The notes: generated by a model from the letters alone, not told the origin. Shown: positions 1 to 12,980, counted from the stretch's first letter. The stretch: DNA of 64,000 bases from Arctopsyche grandis (GCF_051622035.1 NC_135360.1:1732001-1796000); one strand, 5' to 3'. Program-made: numbers and translations.

Positions 1-859
1 TTCTTTTTTCATGTCACGTTCCGGTGTTTTTCGATGTCCCATTTCGACATCCGTAAAAGTTCATCAGCGATAGGTCCACGTGCACGTCCATTATACTTCG
101 TCACGTTTCGCGCTAATTCCCTCTCCCCATCCGTTTCAATCTCTGTCATATTATATTATATTTCCTAGATTTTGTTTATGGAAAACGCTCCTCGATTCAA
201 GTGCTACCAATTCATTTTTAAAATGTAATACATTTAAGCGATTCAAATTTATTGGGGTTAGCGACTATAATTTCTCGAGTTTGGATTTTCTCGCTATTTT
301 CTGACCTTTCAAATGGCAAAGTTTTAATCGCCGCCTCCCAAATTCGGCATATTGGTGTATGTATGTATGTACTTACAGAAAATACGTTCGAAAGTATGTA
401 CATATGTATTACGCTTTGGTGACATTTAAGCCAGAAAGCTGAAAGCGGTCAACAGTCAAATGAAAACTTCGCCTTGAACTTTATCGCATTTCTTTATCAT
501 CTCTTTATACGTATTAAATTTAATAACACATTATATATCGTTGGTTTTATGTACATACATATGTATGTGTGTATACCTACATATACATACATGGAAGTAA
601 CGTTAGAGGTACTCATTGTTGAAAGTTGTGGTTGGAAATTAACCTCTAAAGTTACAAAGCAAGCTCCGTCGTTTTTGACAAGTTTGGGTGCATTAAGTTT
701 CGCCGACATTCACATTAATGATAATGACGAGTGGTTTTTAGCTTTTTTGATTCGCATACTTTTTGATAACGTAAAATCAAAAAAAAATATCCGTTAGAAT
801 CTCGAAAATAGTACGATGACAATTTAATTTTTGTATCTACATACACTTATGTACATATA
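1..859. other. No gene recognised; AT-rich with ACATATGTA tracts
   Basis: Short open frames here show no family motif, and their codon content is that of AT-rich spacer. Repeated ATGTATGT/ACATACAT runs occur near 355-405 and 548-590. Nothing else could be supported. Confidence 0.6.
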
Positions 860-1413
860 TTACAGTGAAATTATAAATTCAGTGACGTTTCAGTGAAATC
901 ATAACGGGTTACATTTTCACCGGTTATAGTTCAGTGAAATCATACCTAATTATATTTTCACTGGCCCCTATTAGTGAAATAATAATTTTGACAGTTGGGT
1001 GAAATTGCGTCGCCGATACGAATCGCGCCATTCACGTCACAGCCCCGCTCCTCTCCATCCCCACTCCGATGTTGAGCTCGCGCTCACACGTCCTCCACGC
1101 AACGTAATTCTGTCCATTCCCACTCTTCTCATGGTCCACTATCTCTATTTTGATTTGGCTTTTTTTGATGCCGCATATGTGGGACTGGATGCGGAAGCAA
1201 GCCAACACTTATTTATTTAAGTTTAGGTTAGGTTAGGTTAAGTTAAAGTTGGTTTTATTTATTTAAGGTTAGGTTGTTAGGGTTGGTAGTACGTTGTAAT
1301 TGGAATTAAAAATCCACTGACATTAAGAAGTGAATTTGATATTCTATTGTTATACATATGTATGTATATCCGCACTCACTGCTTGAGTCAATGAAATTAT
1401 AATTTCACTGTAA
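860..1413. mobile_element. 554-bp non-autonomous DNA transposon with 17-bp perfect TIRs
   Basis: The element begins TTACAGTGAAATTATAA (860-876) and ends with the exact reverse complement (1397-1413). CATATA lies on both sides, a possible 6-bp target duplication, although the flank is rich in this motif. Near the left end, further CAGTGAAATCATAA-type copies in both orientations follow one another (about 890-985), so the terminus is built of repeated binding-site-like units. A TTAGG-like run lies at 1222-1245. There is no transposase frame, so it would need a transposase from elsewhere. A related sequence lies at 5870-6180. The superfamily is not assigned. Confidence 0.7.
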
Positions 1414-2487
1414 CATATACAAAGTATCGATGGATAAAGTATTTTGGCCGTGAGAAAATTCGACCTCTAGATATTTTTTTACGTGTATTACATATATGTC
1501 AAAATAATATGTATATTTATTTAAAGTTTGGACCATTGTGGCATTACAGTAATTCCTAACGCGCCACATTTTGACTGGTTTAGTTGTTTAACCGTATCGA
1601 AAATATCTAAGACTCTAAGCCTTAAAATTTAAGGTATTAAAATTAGTAGATACTCAAGATAGTAGTTAGGAAGCCGTCGTATGCAACGTTTGGCAAAAGA
1701 GGCTAATATCTCAGAGAATGGGTGGTGTGCACGATGGGGTGGTTGCTGATGTTTGATGAATGATGTTTCAACTATACATATGTATGTATGTATGTAAATT
1801 TTTATGATACCTTGGATATGTAGACGAATGTTGTTATTTTAAATGCGTACGTTTGTAGTAATAATCTGAAATAAACATTTGGATGAGTCAGATATGTACA
1901 TATGAAGGTAGGTAGGTAGGTATGTTGGTGGGTATTCAAGATAACAATATGGGTTAGATTCAGTTTCAGGAGTATAAATCGGCAGTAACATTGTTCTGGG
2001 CATGTACGAGTCGAGTAGAATACATATGTAACATACATAGGAACGTAGTAGGAGTCGAGTCGAAGTGAGGTCGCTCGGGTTAAACTAGATAAATGTTGGG
2101 ACGATTAACAAGAGACCCTCCCCGGGTGGAAAATGCCCTTTGAAAGGGGAGGTGGGGAAGATTCGGCACACGACTAATGGAAATAAACCGGAATGGCCTT
2201 TCGTCAAAATCAGTCACCCGCTGACAGATGGACGCTGGAAAAAGGGACCAGAGTGCTTTTTATCCCCCCCCCCTCTCCCCTCCTACTCCATACTCGATCC
2301 AAAAACATATGTTTTTGTCCCCTGGACTTACATACCTACTCACTTACGTACCTTTTATTGCATCTCGCAATTCCAATTTTAATATTTTCGGCAATTTCTT
2401 CATTTTCATAAACTGACTACTCATTTGTTGACATTTAAAAAAAAAACTGCATTCTTCTGCCCGCCAAAATATTTTATTATATGTATA
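1414..2487. other. No gene recognised
   Basis: AT-rich spacer with short GTAGGTAGGTAGG and ATGTATGT tracts. The frames around 2140-2416 overlap in two phases over a C-rich stretch (2265-2285) and show no protein signature. Confidence 0.5.
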
Positions 2488-3341
2488 CTAGCTGAACCCG
2501 ACATGCGTTGCAATGCCACAATAACGCATGCAATTCTCGTTCCCGTTCCCATTTGTCGGAAAAACGCAGGCGGCGAACTTAACTTGACTTGACTACACAA
2601 AACGGTGCCACTTTAGTATGCGGTCTACCTTCACATATCTACTTTAGTATGAGATCTACCTTCACGTTTTTACTTATATATGCGGGCTCACTGTCATGTG
2701 ACAGAGAGACTGAATAATACCAACCCTAACAACCTAATCTTAAATGAATTGGGCCAACCTTAACTTAACCTAACCTAACTGCTAAGATATGTTTTTTTTT
2801 GTGAAAATATTGATGAAATAAAACATATCTTAGCAGCCAGTACCTATCTATTGAACGGTCAGGTTAGGTTATTAATTTAAGATAAGGTTGTTAGGCTCGG
2901 TATTTTCTTCGCTGCGGACGATATTTTGATAGAAATTCTTCGATAACATTATGGGGCGGTAGGAAAAAACGAAAATTATAATAAACAGGTCGTTGCTACG
3001 ATACAACAAAAAAACAAATAGTCGACTGCGATTCAAAGGTAGATCGCATGCTAAGGTAGACCGCATACTAAAGTAGCACCAACAAAAACAATAGAAGGCG
3101 GCAAACACTTTTTCAATTATTCAATTGCTAGTTTATTTTACCCTAGCAACGTAGGTTGCAAACTGATTTGAAACTATTTGCCATGCAATGCCACTCATTC
3201 CCGTTTTTCCCGTTTCCGTTCCCGTTTTTGGGCGTTTTTTTTACAGAAACCATCGCTGACACTATATAGCTCTTGTAAGTTTCATCGCAATCGGTTGAAT
3301 GGTATACGTGACAGATAAACAGACAAGCATTTTAAATAGGA
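2488..3341 (-). mobile_element. Helitron-like element (CTAGCTGAACCC family), interrupted
   Basis: Read on the - strand it starts with TC (3340-3341). It then has the conserved block that includes the words GTTTATCTGTCACG and ATTGCGATGAAACTT, and it ends GCATGTCGGGTTCAGCTAG next to T. TC at the 5' end, CTAG at the 3' end after a GC-rich hairpin-like stretch, and an A/T host junction fit Helitrons. Related copies are at 29600-29893, 30502-31006 and 42423-42695. The copy is split by the TIR element at 2604-3080. No Rep/helicase frame is present. Confidence 0.6.
2604..3080. mobile_element. TIR element 'CTTTAGTATGCGGTCTACC', undisturbed copy
   Basis: Ends are GGTGCCACTTTAGTATGCGG and its near inverse CCGCATACTAAAGTAGCACC. 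The terminal motif is repeated once inside (about 2641-2662). The centre contains ATATCTTAGCAG in both orientations (around 2782 and 2825) and TTAGG-like runs. About 477 bp, no coding capacity. It interrupts the Helitron-like copy around it, so it is younger. A second copy at 39339-40626 carries a further insertion, and this copy serves as its empty-site reference. Confidence 0.7.
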
Positions 3342-5077
3342 TTTTTTTAATATTATGCAAAAATAATTTAACTAAATAAAGTAAATTTAGCATTCCTAAG
3401 AACAGAAAAATCTATGTACTCTTTATAAATTTAATTTTTGAATGTGTTTTTATACATTTTAAGATTAAATGACACCTACTACATATGTATGTATGTTACT
3501 CCCAGCTATGAATTTATGTAAACTATAAACAATGCGAATTCGCCCGCTGTGCTTAAACGTAGAACTAACTAATAGGTTCATACATGTATGTATATAAAAT
3601 GTAAAAGTTGAGATGATAAGCAAATTTTAACGTCTAAAATTGGATAGGAGGAAACTACTCTATGTAGAAGCGTTTTACAATGTGCTGACGGTTTAGTTTC
3701 TGGTGTAAAATATAATAAGCTTGTAGAGGTCCTGTTAATGGTGTAAACACCTCAAAGCAAATTTGCTTTCGACACCGTGTCATCACATCACATCGCATCG
3801 CATCGCATCGGATCAAACGCCCAATGGCAATTCCGTACATATGTATATGTACATATGTACATACTCGGATATTCCAGACCCTTTCAGTTACAAACAGGTT
3901 AACACCGGTTGCGATTTCATTTTACCACCACTAAAGAAGAGTCTCTAGACTCTGAGAAGGGGAGATTTTGCTATTGGCGATTAACAAGTGTCTCAAACAC
4001 ATATGTACACATATACGTCCTGCGACTACATATGTCACATACATATTACATATTAAAATTCTAGACATGTTTCAAAAGAGCGGATTTTTCTGCTTGTATT
4101 TTATTAACTATACCCTCATAATAAAGAGACCATCGTGTATGTACAATGTTGTATAGCGTATGTATATGTAAAGAGACTATTATAATTTGCAGAGTGAGCC
4201 GTGTGACAGTTATAGTGTCTATTAACGTGATGCATTATGCTATTGAGGTCGTGATTCCTGTTCTTCATTCGACACTTGGGTATTATAATACATATATTAT
4301 ATTATATACATATGTATGTACGTACACTAGCGTCATTTACCCGGCATTGCTCGGGACTCTGTAACGATAGACTTTAACCGATTGTGGACTGAGTACATGT
4401 TGTATATATTATAAAATAATTGTAAAATAAAATAAAGGTACGTTTTTCTGAAGTTGTTTGAACTTTTAGTCGATGGGAGATTAGTAAGTATTGGTCGTAA
4501 GGGGGTGATTTAATCAAGATATTAACAACTCAAATAGTCGTGTGTAAATGAACTAGTTAATTTTAGTCTTTAGTTAATTTTTTTTTTCTAAAAAGACATG
4601 ATGACAGACAAATGTAAACCAAAAAACATCTTGTCGTTTTGTAATGTTTCGAAAAATACAAACTTAATAATACATGCACCAATTGATAATTTTATGAAGC
4701 ATATAAAACACATTTACATACCTTAAATCTGGCTTCTCCAGCGCTTTGACTCGTGCTTGTCTTCAAAAAAAATTTTTTTTCAAAATTTAACCGTTTTTTT
4801 TAATAGTAAATTTAAAATTACTAATAACATACTTAATAATCAAATTAAATTACAGTAATGATAGTTTGTCAGAAAAACGCAGGTGGCGAACACATTTGAA
4901 ATTATTCAATTGTTTTTATTTTTAAAAATCTTTGTACTGGTAATCTTTTTTATCTTAAGATAGCGTCAGATCGTCATATATAAACAACTGGATAGATTCT
5001 CCAGATTTCAAAGAATACTCGTGCCAAATTCAGTGAAGATACATACATAAATATATACATACATCGTTTGTGTTTTC

Positions 5078-5081
<4 letters not shown>
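3342..5081. other. No gene recognised; a Helitron-like 3' end at 4327
   Basis: CATCG microsatellite at 3785-3810. At 4327-4355 the motif CTAG followed by a TTACCCGGCATTGCTCGG stretch is the inverted form of the Helitron 3' end seen elsewhere. A fragment of the CTAGCTGAACCC family interior is at 4870-4925. The rest is AT-rich spacer. Confidence 0.45.
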
Positions 5082-5162
<81 letters not shown>

Positions 5163-5169
5163 AGGTATA

Positions 5170-5248
<79 letters not shown>
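5082..5248. repeat. Two (AT)n tracts split by a TG-rich spacer
   Basis: Almost pure AT dinucleotide runs at about 5083-5158 and 5182-5248, separated by a short GTGTAGGTATATGTGTATATG segment. The long Ile-Tyr frames across it are an artefact of the repeat. Confidence 0.95.
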
Positions 5249-5250
<2 letters not shown>

Positions 5251-5787
5251 CGTTTTCATTCGTTCATCGTGACCGTTGTGCTTTTTCGCTTCGCTTTTCA
5301 CGTGTTTTTATTAAATAATGAAATAAAACATGACCCGCAAGTCGAGAATTATCATGAGCTTTTAAATAAAAATGTCCAATAAATATGCAATGTGTCCATA
5401 AAAAGTGTCTTCATCAATTGATAAACAGTATACAATGTATTACATATACGTATGTACATACATATGTATATGAAAGTACACAGCTTTGTTTCGGCTAAAA
5501 TTTCATTCCAATTCATCGACTTCGTATTTCTCCAACAAAATAAATAAGGTGATTTTTTACAAGTGTTTTCTTTACACATAATTTTCGAGGGTGATCTTAA
5601 ACATTTCGGTATTTAGCAAATTTAGTCCTAACTCAATAAAAAGATGCGCACACTAGACCGCTGTATTCGTGGTCCTATTCATACATACACATACATACAT
5701 ATGTATATGTATGTATATTAGGTATAAAAAAAACATTTTTCAAGGGATGGCTGTAAAATAAATTACACGACAAATGTCAAATTAGCA

Positions 5788-6222
5788 TCTCTAAAATAGC
5801 TCGCACGACCCAATCGGGTCCGCCCGGCAAATCAAACGTCAGAGGGGTTGCTGGTAACAAAAATAAAATTTGACGTGTCAGTGAAATTATAACCAGTTAC
5901 GTTTTCACTGGGTATAGTTCAGTGAAATCATATCCGAGTACATTTTCACTGGCCTCTATCAGTGGAATTATTATTTTTGACAGTCGGATGATAGCGCGTC
6001 GCCCCGCTCTTGTCCATTCCCACTCCACACATCGTCATATCTTAGCAGCGAACTCTTATTTATTAAAGGTTAGGTAAAGTTAGGGTTGGTTTTATTTATT
6101 TAAGATTAGGTTGTTAGGGTTGGTATTTATTTTTGTCGAATTTGATTTTTGTTACTGGCAATCCATTTGACGTTTAATTTTCCAGGCAGACAGGGATGGG
6201 GTCGTGCGAGCTATTTTAGAGA
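5788..6222. mobile_element. 435-bp TIR element with 24-bp perfect arms
   Basis: TCTCTAAAATAGCTCGCACG at 5788 continues for 24 bases and is matched by its exact reverse complement at 6199-6222. The subterminal regions (about 5830-5875 and 6138-6180) are also imperfectly inverted. The interior (5876-6125) resembles the element at 860-1413 (CAGTGAAATTATAA, GGTTGTTAGGGTTGG), so one probably derives from or landed in the other. No target duplication is clear. Confidence 0.65.
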
Positions 6223-7160
6223 GGGCGAATGTTTTGGAGACAGTCATTTGCATTTATTGTCGTGATAGATACCTACTTTGTCTGGAAATAGGGCTATTTT
6301 GCCGGGCCGATAAATGGTACCGAAATCAGTATGTACATACATACATACGTACATAGGATATACAATATTATTGAGTATTCAAGATTGATTGTTGAGGGTG
6401 GGTCATGATTAATGATATTTTTATTAAACCTTCGTCAATAGGCCAACGTGTAGGCTTGTAATACAAAGGGAGGAGGGGTTGGGGTGGGGTGTGTGAGCGA
6501 AATTAATTCGCAGCTTTCGCCATAGGTGTTGCAGATGTTGCCACAGCGCGTAACGTTACTCCTTCCGCTCACCCTTTTAAGGGCCTCATTATTCATCTCA
6601 ATTTTCTGCGAATTACACCGTCAATTTAATATGCCCCCACACGCAACCACCCACCCACGCTCTAATAATTTATATTAAGACGGAGAAACTGAGACTCGAA
6701 TCACCCTCGAGGCTATTGCCAACAACATTCAGACTTTAGGTGTGTAATTGACGCGCGTGTGTCAAAGAAACCTCACCTCACCTCACCTCACCTCAACCTA
6801 ACCTCTATTTATTGTTACTATTGTATGTGTACTACACTATTACATATATTATATTATATTATTATTGCTTTTTTTTTTAATCTTTATCGTGTATTGTGTA
6901 CGAGCAGCAGTTTTTATTGCTGCGACGAAAATAAAAAATCAAGTCATCATAACGCGACGAATTACTTTTAACGTTTGCAATTTCGCCCAAATTGCCTGAT
7001 GAATTTACAACGCGAATTTCTTGCAAAGTGTGCGCATTTTAATTGCATCGAGATTAATGTTCGCCCGCTCTGCTCTTGCCTATTTATATTACATATATTA
7101 TATTATATTACAATCCATCAAATATATTATATTACACGCAAATCATTTTCGACTTGTACT
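6223..7160. other. No gene recognised; CCTCA microsatellite
   Basis: (CCTCA)n at 6771-6795. The 6430-6720 stretch is less AT-rich and lacks the surrounding repeat families, but no exon signature was found. Confidence 0.4.
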
Positions 7161-7168
7161 CTCTACAT

Positions 7169-8413
7169 CGGCGGTTCCCAACCCGTGGTACGCGAAAAAA
7201 AATCAATAATGGCGGACATTCAGGACTGAATGAATTATATTCATAAAAATATAGAATGAAAAAATAAAAAAAGTTATAGGCGTTTAAACAATTAAAATCT
7301 GACATAGCGATATGGCGGCGAAAAGTAAGAAGAGGCTAAAATGATCGATAAACGTCAGGAAGAAATATGTACAAGGGAATATTTTCAAATGTCTTCCATT
7401 GAGTCATTTCCACTTATATTGATGACCAAACCGAGCAAAATGGCAAAGTATGAAAACGATCGGATAAGAGCCAAATTTTTTTTGACTAGTGATCGTAAGT
7501 GAAAGTAATAAGAGGTTAGTAAAAATAGAAATATTTCTATATAATTAATAAACATTATCTTAATTAATCATAGTCAACGTTAATATGTATAGTCGATGAC
7601 TGAAAATCCGGTAATCAATACCGTTTTCCACTGAAAGAACTGGTTGAGAGAGCTTTCTCTTCATATATTTTTATAAAAGACAAATATAAATATGTAGAAA
7701 TAAATTAAATGCAACTCTAGATTTAAAAGTATATCTCACATCATTTGAATCGAATTAAAAAACTACGTTTCTAGAAACAAGCACAAGAATCTCATTGAAT
7801 TTATTTTGTTAGGAGATTTAATTAATAAGAAAAGAAAATATATAATATGTATGTATGTACTTTGTAATTTTGTGTTTTTAATAAAACCATTTATGAGTAA
7901 TAGAAGTATGACGAAATAGTAGATAAATACATATATATTAAACTATGATTATTTTATAATTGTAACTCTGCAAATAACTTTTTTTCCACTTAATTTCAAA
8001 CAAAAAACAGATCCATTGCGTCTACCCTGTCTTCAAATTCCTTACCATGCAAATCTAATATATAATTTCGAAAGAGACTTTGTATGTAAGGTTTAATGTA
8101 TGGAAGGTTTGTTGGGAACATCGAAATCAAATCAAAGTTTCTATGACGACGATATCGATATCGTTGAATATTACTTTTTTTCGATTCAAATAAATTTAAT
8201 AAAAAAATCATTTACTATTAGATTGTTTTGCCACGTTTAAGCTGTTTATATTACAAATACCGAGCGACGCCTAGTAAAACCACTCAATTAAAACCATAAA
8301 ATTACACTCGCAATAACAAATTTCATGAAATACAATAATTTTTCAATGGTGGCACAATTTAGCGTAATGTACTACCAAGTGGTACGCGAATCAAAAAAGG
8401 TTGGGAACCGCTG
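7169..8413. mobile_element. hAT-type element, TSD CTCTACAT
   Basis: Terminal inverted repeats CGGCGGTTCCCAACCCGTGG (left) and the mirrored GGTTGGGAACCGCTG (right). Identical 8-bp duplications CTCTACAT sit at 7161-7168 and 8414-8421. GTGGTACGCG is also inverted just inside both ends. The 8-bp duplication and CAGNGGTTCCCAACC-like end fit hAT. No intact transposase; fragments only. A Helitron-like copy (8054-8274) sits inside and is younger. Confidence 0.85.
8054..8274 (+). mobile_element. Helitron-like element (GAAGCCGGGT family)
   Basis: Begins A|TCTAATATATAATTTCGAAA and ends CGAGCGACGCCTAG|T. The 3' hairpin segment is shortened relative to other copies. It lies inside the hAT element. Flanks are A and T with no duplication. 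Confidence 0.6.
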
Positions 8414-8421
8414 CTCTACAT

Positions 8422-10926
8422 ACATATTTGCTTTTTTTTTATTTTCTCGCGATGAACCTAAAAGAAAAGGTGCGTCTTATTAAGAAAGCGCTAAATGAAA
8501 AAAAGCTCTAGACTCATATTAAGCGATATATCTTTAAAAAAATATTTTCCACTTATTTTTGAAGTAAAACTCTCCAACGCACAGTAGAGTGAATATTATT
8601 TATGCGTTAAAGAATTTATTTAAGCGCTAAAGAATTTCATATTTCAAAATACTAAAATTGTTGATATTTCGCCTCGGCTTAATGTACATACATACATACA
8701 TAGTACTTAATGTACATACATACATACATAGTACTTAATGTACATACATACATGTATGTTATGTAGACGAAATTGTAACGGGAGCGATAAAATGTAAGAA
8801 AAAGCTTTATTTCCACACGTCACAAAGCCGTTTATAAAAACATATATTTATGTACATAATATATGTTAATACATACATACATACATACATATACACGAAT
8901 ATATTGTAAGTAGAAACACTCGTATCTGGGACTGTTGTTGTATCGCCAAACTTTCATCAATGGACACGATTCAGAATTATTTCAAACGATTCATAAAACC
9001 CAAACTTACTTGTGACCGTTTTAGACTGTTCTCTGAAAATGAATTAAATATATGTACATACCTCGTATAAGTATGTATGTACGTACGTGTGTATATGTAC
9101 TTGTGAATACCTAAGCAAAGTGGAAGTCTACTTAAAATTTCGTCATTGAGGCAATCTACTTGGTGACAAGTTTGATGTCCTTAAATATAAGCTTTAATAA
9201 GTTGACGAAGCACTTTGTAATTCGGTACGCGTATCAAAAGTCTATAAACAAAATATAAAGCCTTCCTTTTACGAACATCTAAAACCTCTGCACACACAGT
9301 ATACATACATACATATGTATATCCATATCTATTTACATACATAAATATACATACTTATAAATATATGTATGTAAAATATCGAAAATAAAAATAAGGTGTG
9401 AATTTCGGGTCGCTTATTTATGTATAGTATAATATATTTATATTATATAATAGGTATACACATACAATAAACGAAATGTGACGTGTATTGAAATATCAGA
9501 CGGGAAAATCTCGGCAAGATGTCATTATATAATATGTTTGTATGTACATACATACAAATATACATACTTTCTTCATTACAAAAAAGCTGGCGATGAAAGC
9601 TCACTCCGACATACTTTTGATATTTTCCGATGACACAAATCAAAAATATCCTTTTCATTTCTCTCTCTCTCTCCTACCTGATATTATTATTATTATGGTA
9701 TCGTTACATTAATTGTTCGTACCTGTACTCCGATATGATTGTAATGAAAAACTATTGATTTCCGAACAAATAGCGAAGAAAAAGCTTCACTGAATCAAAT
9801 TAATTGAAAAAACATACTTATTGAAATAAATATATGTACATACATATTTATACAATATGAGTGTTTTGTATTATTGTTTTAAAATTTAAATATCGGCTTA
9901 TCATTATATTTTATGATATTAATTTAAATGATATTTTAAGTATAATACACATGTACACTAAAAACAATTATATTTGTCTTGCAATTAAAATATCTCGTCC
10001 ACTTTCATCAATACATATGAAAGTGAATATGTATGTACATACATATGTGCATATGTATATAAACCAGCCCTGTCTTATGGACATTAAGTAGTAAATTTTT
10101 AAAAATATACATATACGCACACACACAAACTATATTTTTATATACATTTGTAGAATTATAAATTAATGAATAATATAAAAAAAATAATAAATAACAATTT
10201 TTAAGATATTAAATTAAATTATTCATTAATCTATAATTCTATAAAGGTATATAAACAATTTAATAATACGTTTCTGTCCAAAAGCTGTTTTATGGCCCAG
10301 AGACTTTTTTTTCAAATTTCACCGATCCGAAAAACGTCGGGTAATTCCGATACATGATATAATCTGGTTAAATGGCGATTTATGCATTACATACATTAAT
10401 TTACATAGATTGGTAAAGATAACGTTGGCAAAGCTACGATCGAAACGGACACTGAAATGCGCAATCCAAATCTCAAAGTTAAGCTGAGAATTTAGGTTTC
10501 AGTTTCAAGTAAACAACGCGGTGGAATAAAAAATTATTTACATACATATATACCCGAATATATGTATATCCGAAATATTTTGAATACGCGTGAAATTTAG
10601 GTCTGCTCCATAGGAAATACGGTTTCTAAATATATTATAATATAAACTTTGTGACCCAGTTAATTTAGCGATAAAGACCAGACTAGTTTCCTCAAAGTAC
10701 AACACGAATGTTATACAAATGCTGTTATCAGTGTTTGAAGATTTGTTCTGGTGCAGGGCAAGGTCACAGATAATATATGTACTGTATATTATGTATATAC
10801 ATACATATGTATGTATCTCTACTTCTACTACACGTTTTCAAAGTTAATCGCCGTGAACGCAGATATGTATCTCTCTTCTATCACACATTTAACATGAATC
10901 ATACATTTAAGCTCATTCAACAGTTC
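8422..10926. other. No gene recognised; many ACATACAT tracts
   Basis: Repeated TGTACATACATACATACAT units stand at 8686-8760 (three near-identical copies). More tracts are found at 8870-8900, 9300-9375 and 10020-10060. AT-rich throughout, with no coding signature. Confidence 0.55.
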
Positions 10927-10934
10927 CTTTACAT

Positions 10935-11861
10935 CAGTGGCTCTTAACCGGGGGTGCCAGAAGGCATATCAGGGGGTGTGGGAGGCGTTTATAACAATAT
11001 AAATTTAGTTTTGTGATATTTGAAAACTATTTTAATATTCGATGGCATCGGTCAATTTTTTTCGTGACGAAAGTGTAGCTATAACTAAAATACTATAATT
11101 CATGGTAGGTTATTGCATCAAGCTCTCTTATCATTTTTCGCAAATAATGACAGTTTTCTCAGAATTTGCAAACCGTCGTCTCCACTGGTATACTGTTTAC
11201 AATTGTTTTTGTGGCAGTGGCAGATAGCAAAAATCTATAGATATATAAATAGATAGATAGATATACACATACGAAAGTTGGATTGCAAACGTTATCTACC
11301 ATTTTAAAGCAGAAACAAATACATACTTAACTGTTCAGTGATTAAAGCCCGAATAGGATATAATGATCACACAAACGTAAGAATTTTTCTCGCAAAATTT
11401 TGAAGTACATATTATTATTATTTATTAATTATTATTTGACCGTAGTAAACCCCGCCATGTCAAAAAAACGCCAGTGGTTAGGGATTATGTTGGTTAGGGA
11501 TTCACTTGTACAACAGAAAAATATGGAACACGACGACCTCAATGCATCTTATGTTCCAAGATGTTTTCAAACTGCAATCTTAAACCATCAAAATTTCAAA
11601 AAACAATGTGTATGGTGTTGAAGGTGCAGGTCATAACTCATAGTCTGAACATCTTGAAATCAAAGAAGGCTCGATATGATGCCAGTGGTACAATCACAAA
11701 ATTATGAGGCGCAACAATTCAAAAGCCCTTGTTAAAAGTGTCCTATCAAGTGGCTAAGAAAAAAAGCTTGCAATAAATGTATTTTTCTTAATTAAAGATT
11801 TCAAAACTCATTTTTCAAGGGGGTTCTTAACCTTCTCGACTGAAAAGGTTAAGAACCACTG
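10935..11861. mobile_element. hAT-type element, TSD CTTTACAT
   Basis: Left end CAGTGGCTCTTAACCG, right end GGTTAAGAACCACTG, with perfect 8-bp duplications CTTTACAT at 10927-10934 and 11862-11869. Inside, a short frame on the + strand begins MSKKRQW and ends near KKQCVWC (about 11457-11621), reminiscent of a hAT/ZBED transposase N-terminus but too short to function. 927 bp, a deletion derivative. Confidence 0.9.
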
Positions 11862-11869
11862 CTTTACAT

Positions 11870-12603
11870 TTACCATGTACGTATGTATGTGTAACGAAAT
11901 TAATAGTCTCGGTGGATATTAATTGATCGCTCGAGTTATTAGTTTCTTTGGGCCATCAAAGTTTGAGCGGAGGGAGGGATGAAGAGGAGTTAATAGTCGT
12001 CCTCCTTGGAGAGGGGGCGGGAAACAAAAACGCATTATTCGACCCTCGTTAAGGTATGCAAAAAACGGCACTAATGGCACTTAATCGCCAAATGAGCCGT
12101 GATCGTTAAACGCCGTTAAATATCCACGCAAATATCAATAACGACCCCGAGCTCTCGTATTATTGGAATTTCTTCAAATTTTTCATTCCGGCATATAAGT
12201 ACATATGTATAACTCAGGGGAACAGGGGATATTTTTTTCAAAAAGGAAAAGTGATAACAAGGGAAGTTTCATCCATTGACCGACATTGTCAATTTTGTCG
12301 ACACACCCGTTGTTGAAAATTCCCCGTCACGCTCGATGCTGGACCATTTAAGTCAAGTCAATCTTTACTGTTTTCAGTGTTTTTAGGGGAAAATTCTCCG
12401 AAATTCCGAAATGCGTTCAATGTCACCTGTGAACTTCAACGTTGTAATTAATTCGACCCTTTCGGCAACCATTGATCAAGCGGAAGATATTTATGACCGC
12501 CTCTAATTATTTATGTATTATATGTAGGTACCTAAATATACGTGTAGACCGACAAAACTTTCCTAAATAATATATGTATATACTTATGTATGTATGTATA
12601 TAA
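11870..12603. other. Low-repeat stretch; no gene recognised
   Basis: Positions about 11895-12180 are less AT-rich and free of the recognised repeats. They include CGCCGTTAAAT-type words. This could be a conserved non-coding segment, but nothing in the sequence proves a function. Confidence 0.3.
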
Positions 12604-12980
12604 CTAGCAGCATGGCATCGAGAGGTCGCCGGGTTCGATCCCGTGAGTTGACCTCGATTAGAATGAATTTAATCTGTAATGCTACTGGTCAGACTTGGAT
12701 ATTTGTGATTTCATTGTTGAATTTATCTGATTTCTACATCAAATTGGCTAAAAACCATCCTACCTACTATGTCACCACTGTTTGAGTATGATTAATGTAC
12801 AATAAAATGTATGTACAATTCATAGATGTCTCGTTAATTTGCGAGGTTTCAGTGTCTCGTAATTCAGCGACTTTTGTGTAATATAAATGCTGCATTGTTT
12901 GTAATTGGCCAGGAAGGCGCATTAGGGTTTACCTGCAAGGCCTTCCTGGTCTAAAATGTAATAAAATAAATAAATAAATA
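12604..12980 (+). repeat. tRNA-derived SINE with (AAATA)n tail
   Basis: An RNA polymerase III B box GGTTCGATCCC lies at 12632-12642, in a head that resembles the tRNA arm region; the A-box part is deleted in this copy. The body includes CCTACTATGTCACCACTGT and CCAGGAAGGCGCATTAGGG. The 3' end is an AAATAAATA-type tail. A second copy with a fuller head lies inverted at 36790-37368. Confidence 0.8.

Noticed and set aside
1222..1260. Telomeric (TTAGG)n array
   Set aside because: Only two or three imperfect units, repeated in the same position in related elements; it is part of those elements.
5070..5318. Long Ile-Tyr open frames on both strands
   Set aside because: They are translations of the (AT)n repeat; no real protein signal.
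12632..12642. tRNA gene suggested by GGTTCGATCCC
   Set aside because: No cloverleaf can be completed, and the sequence runs into a SINE body seen again at 36.8-37.4 kb.
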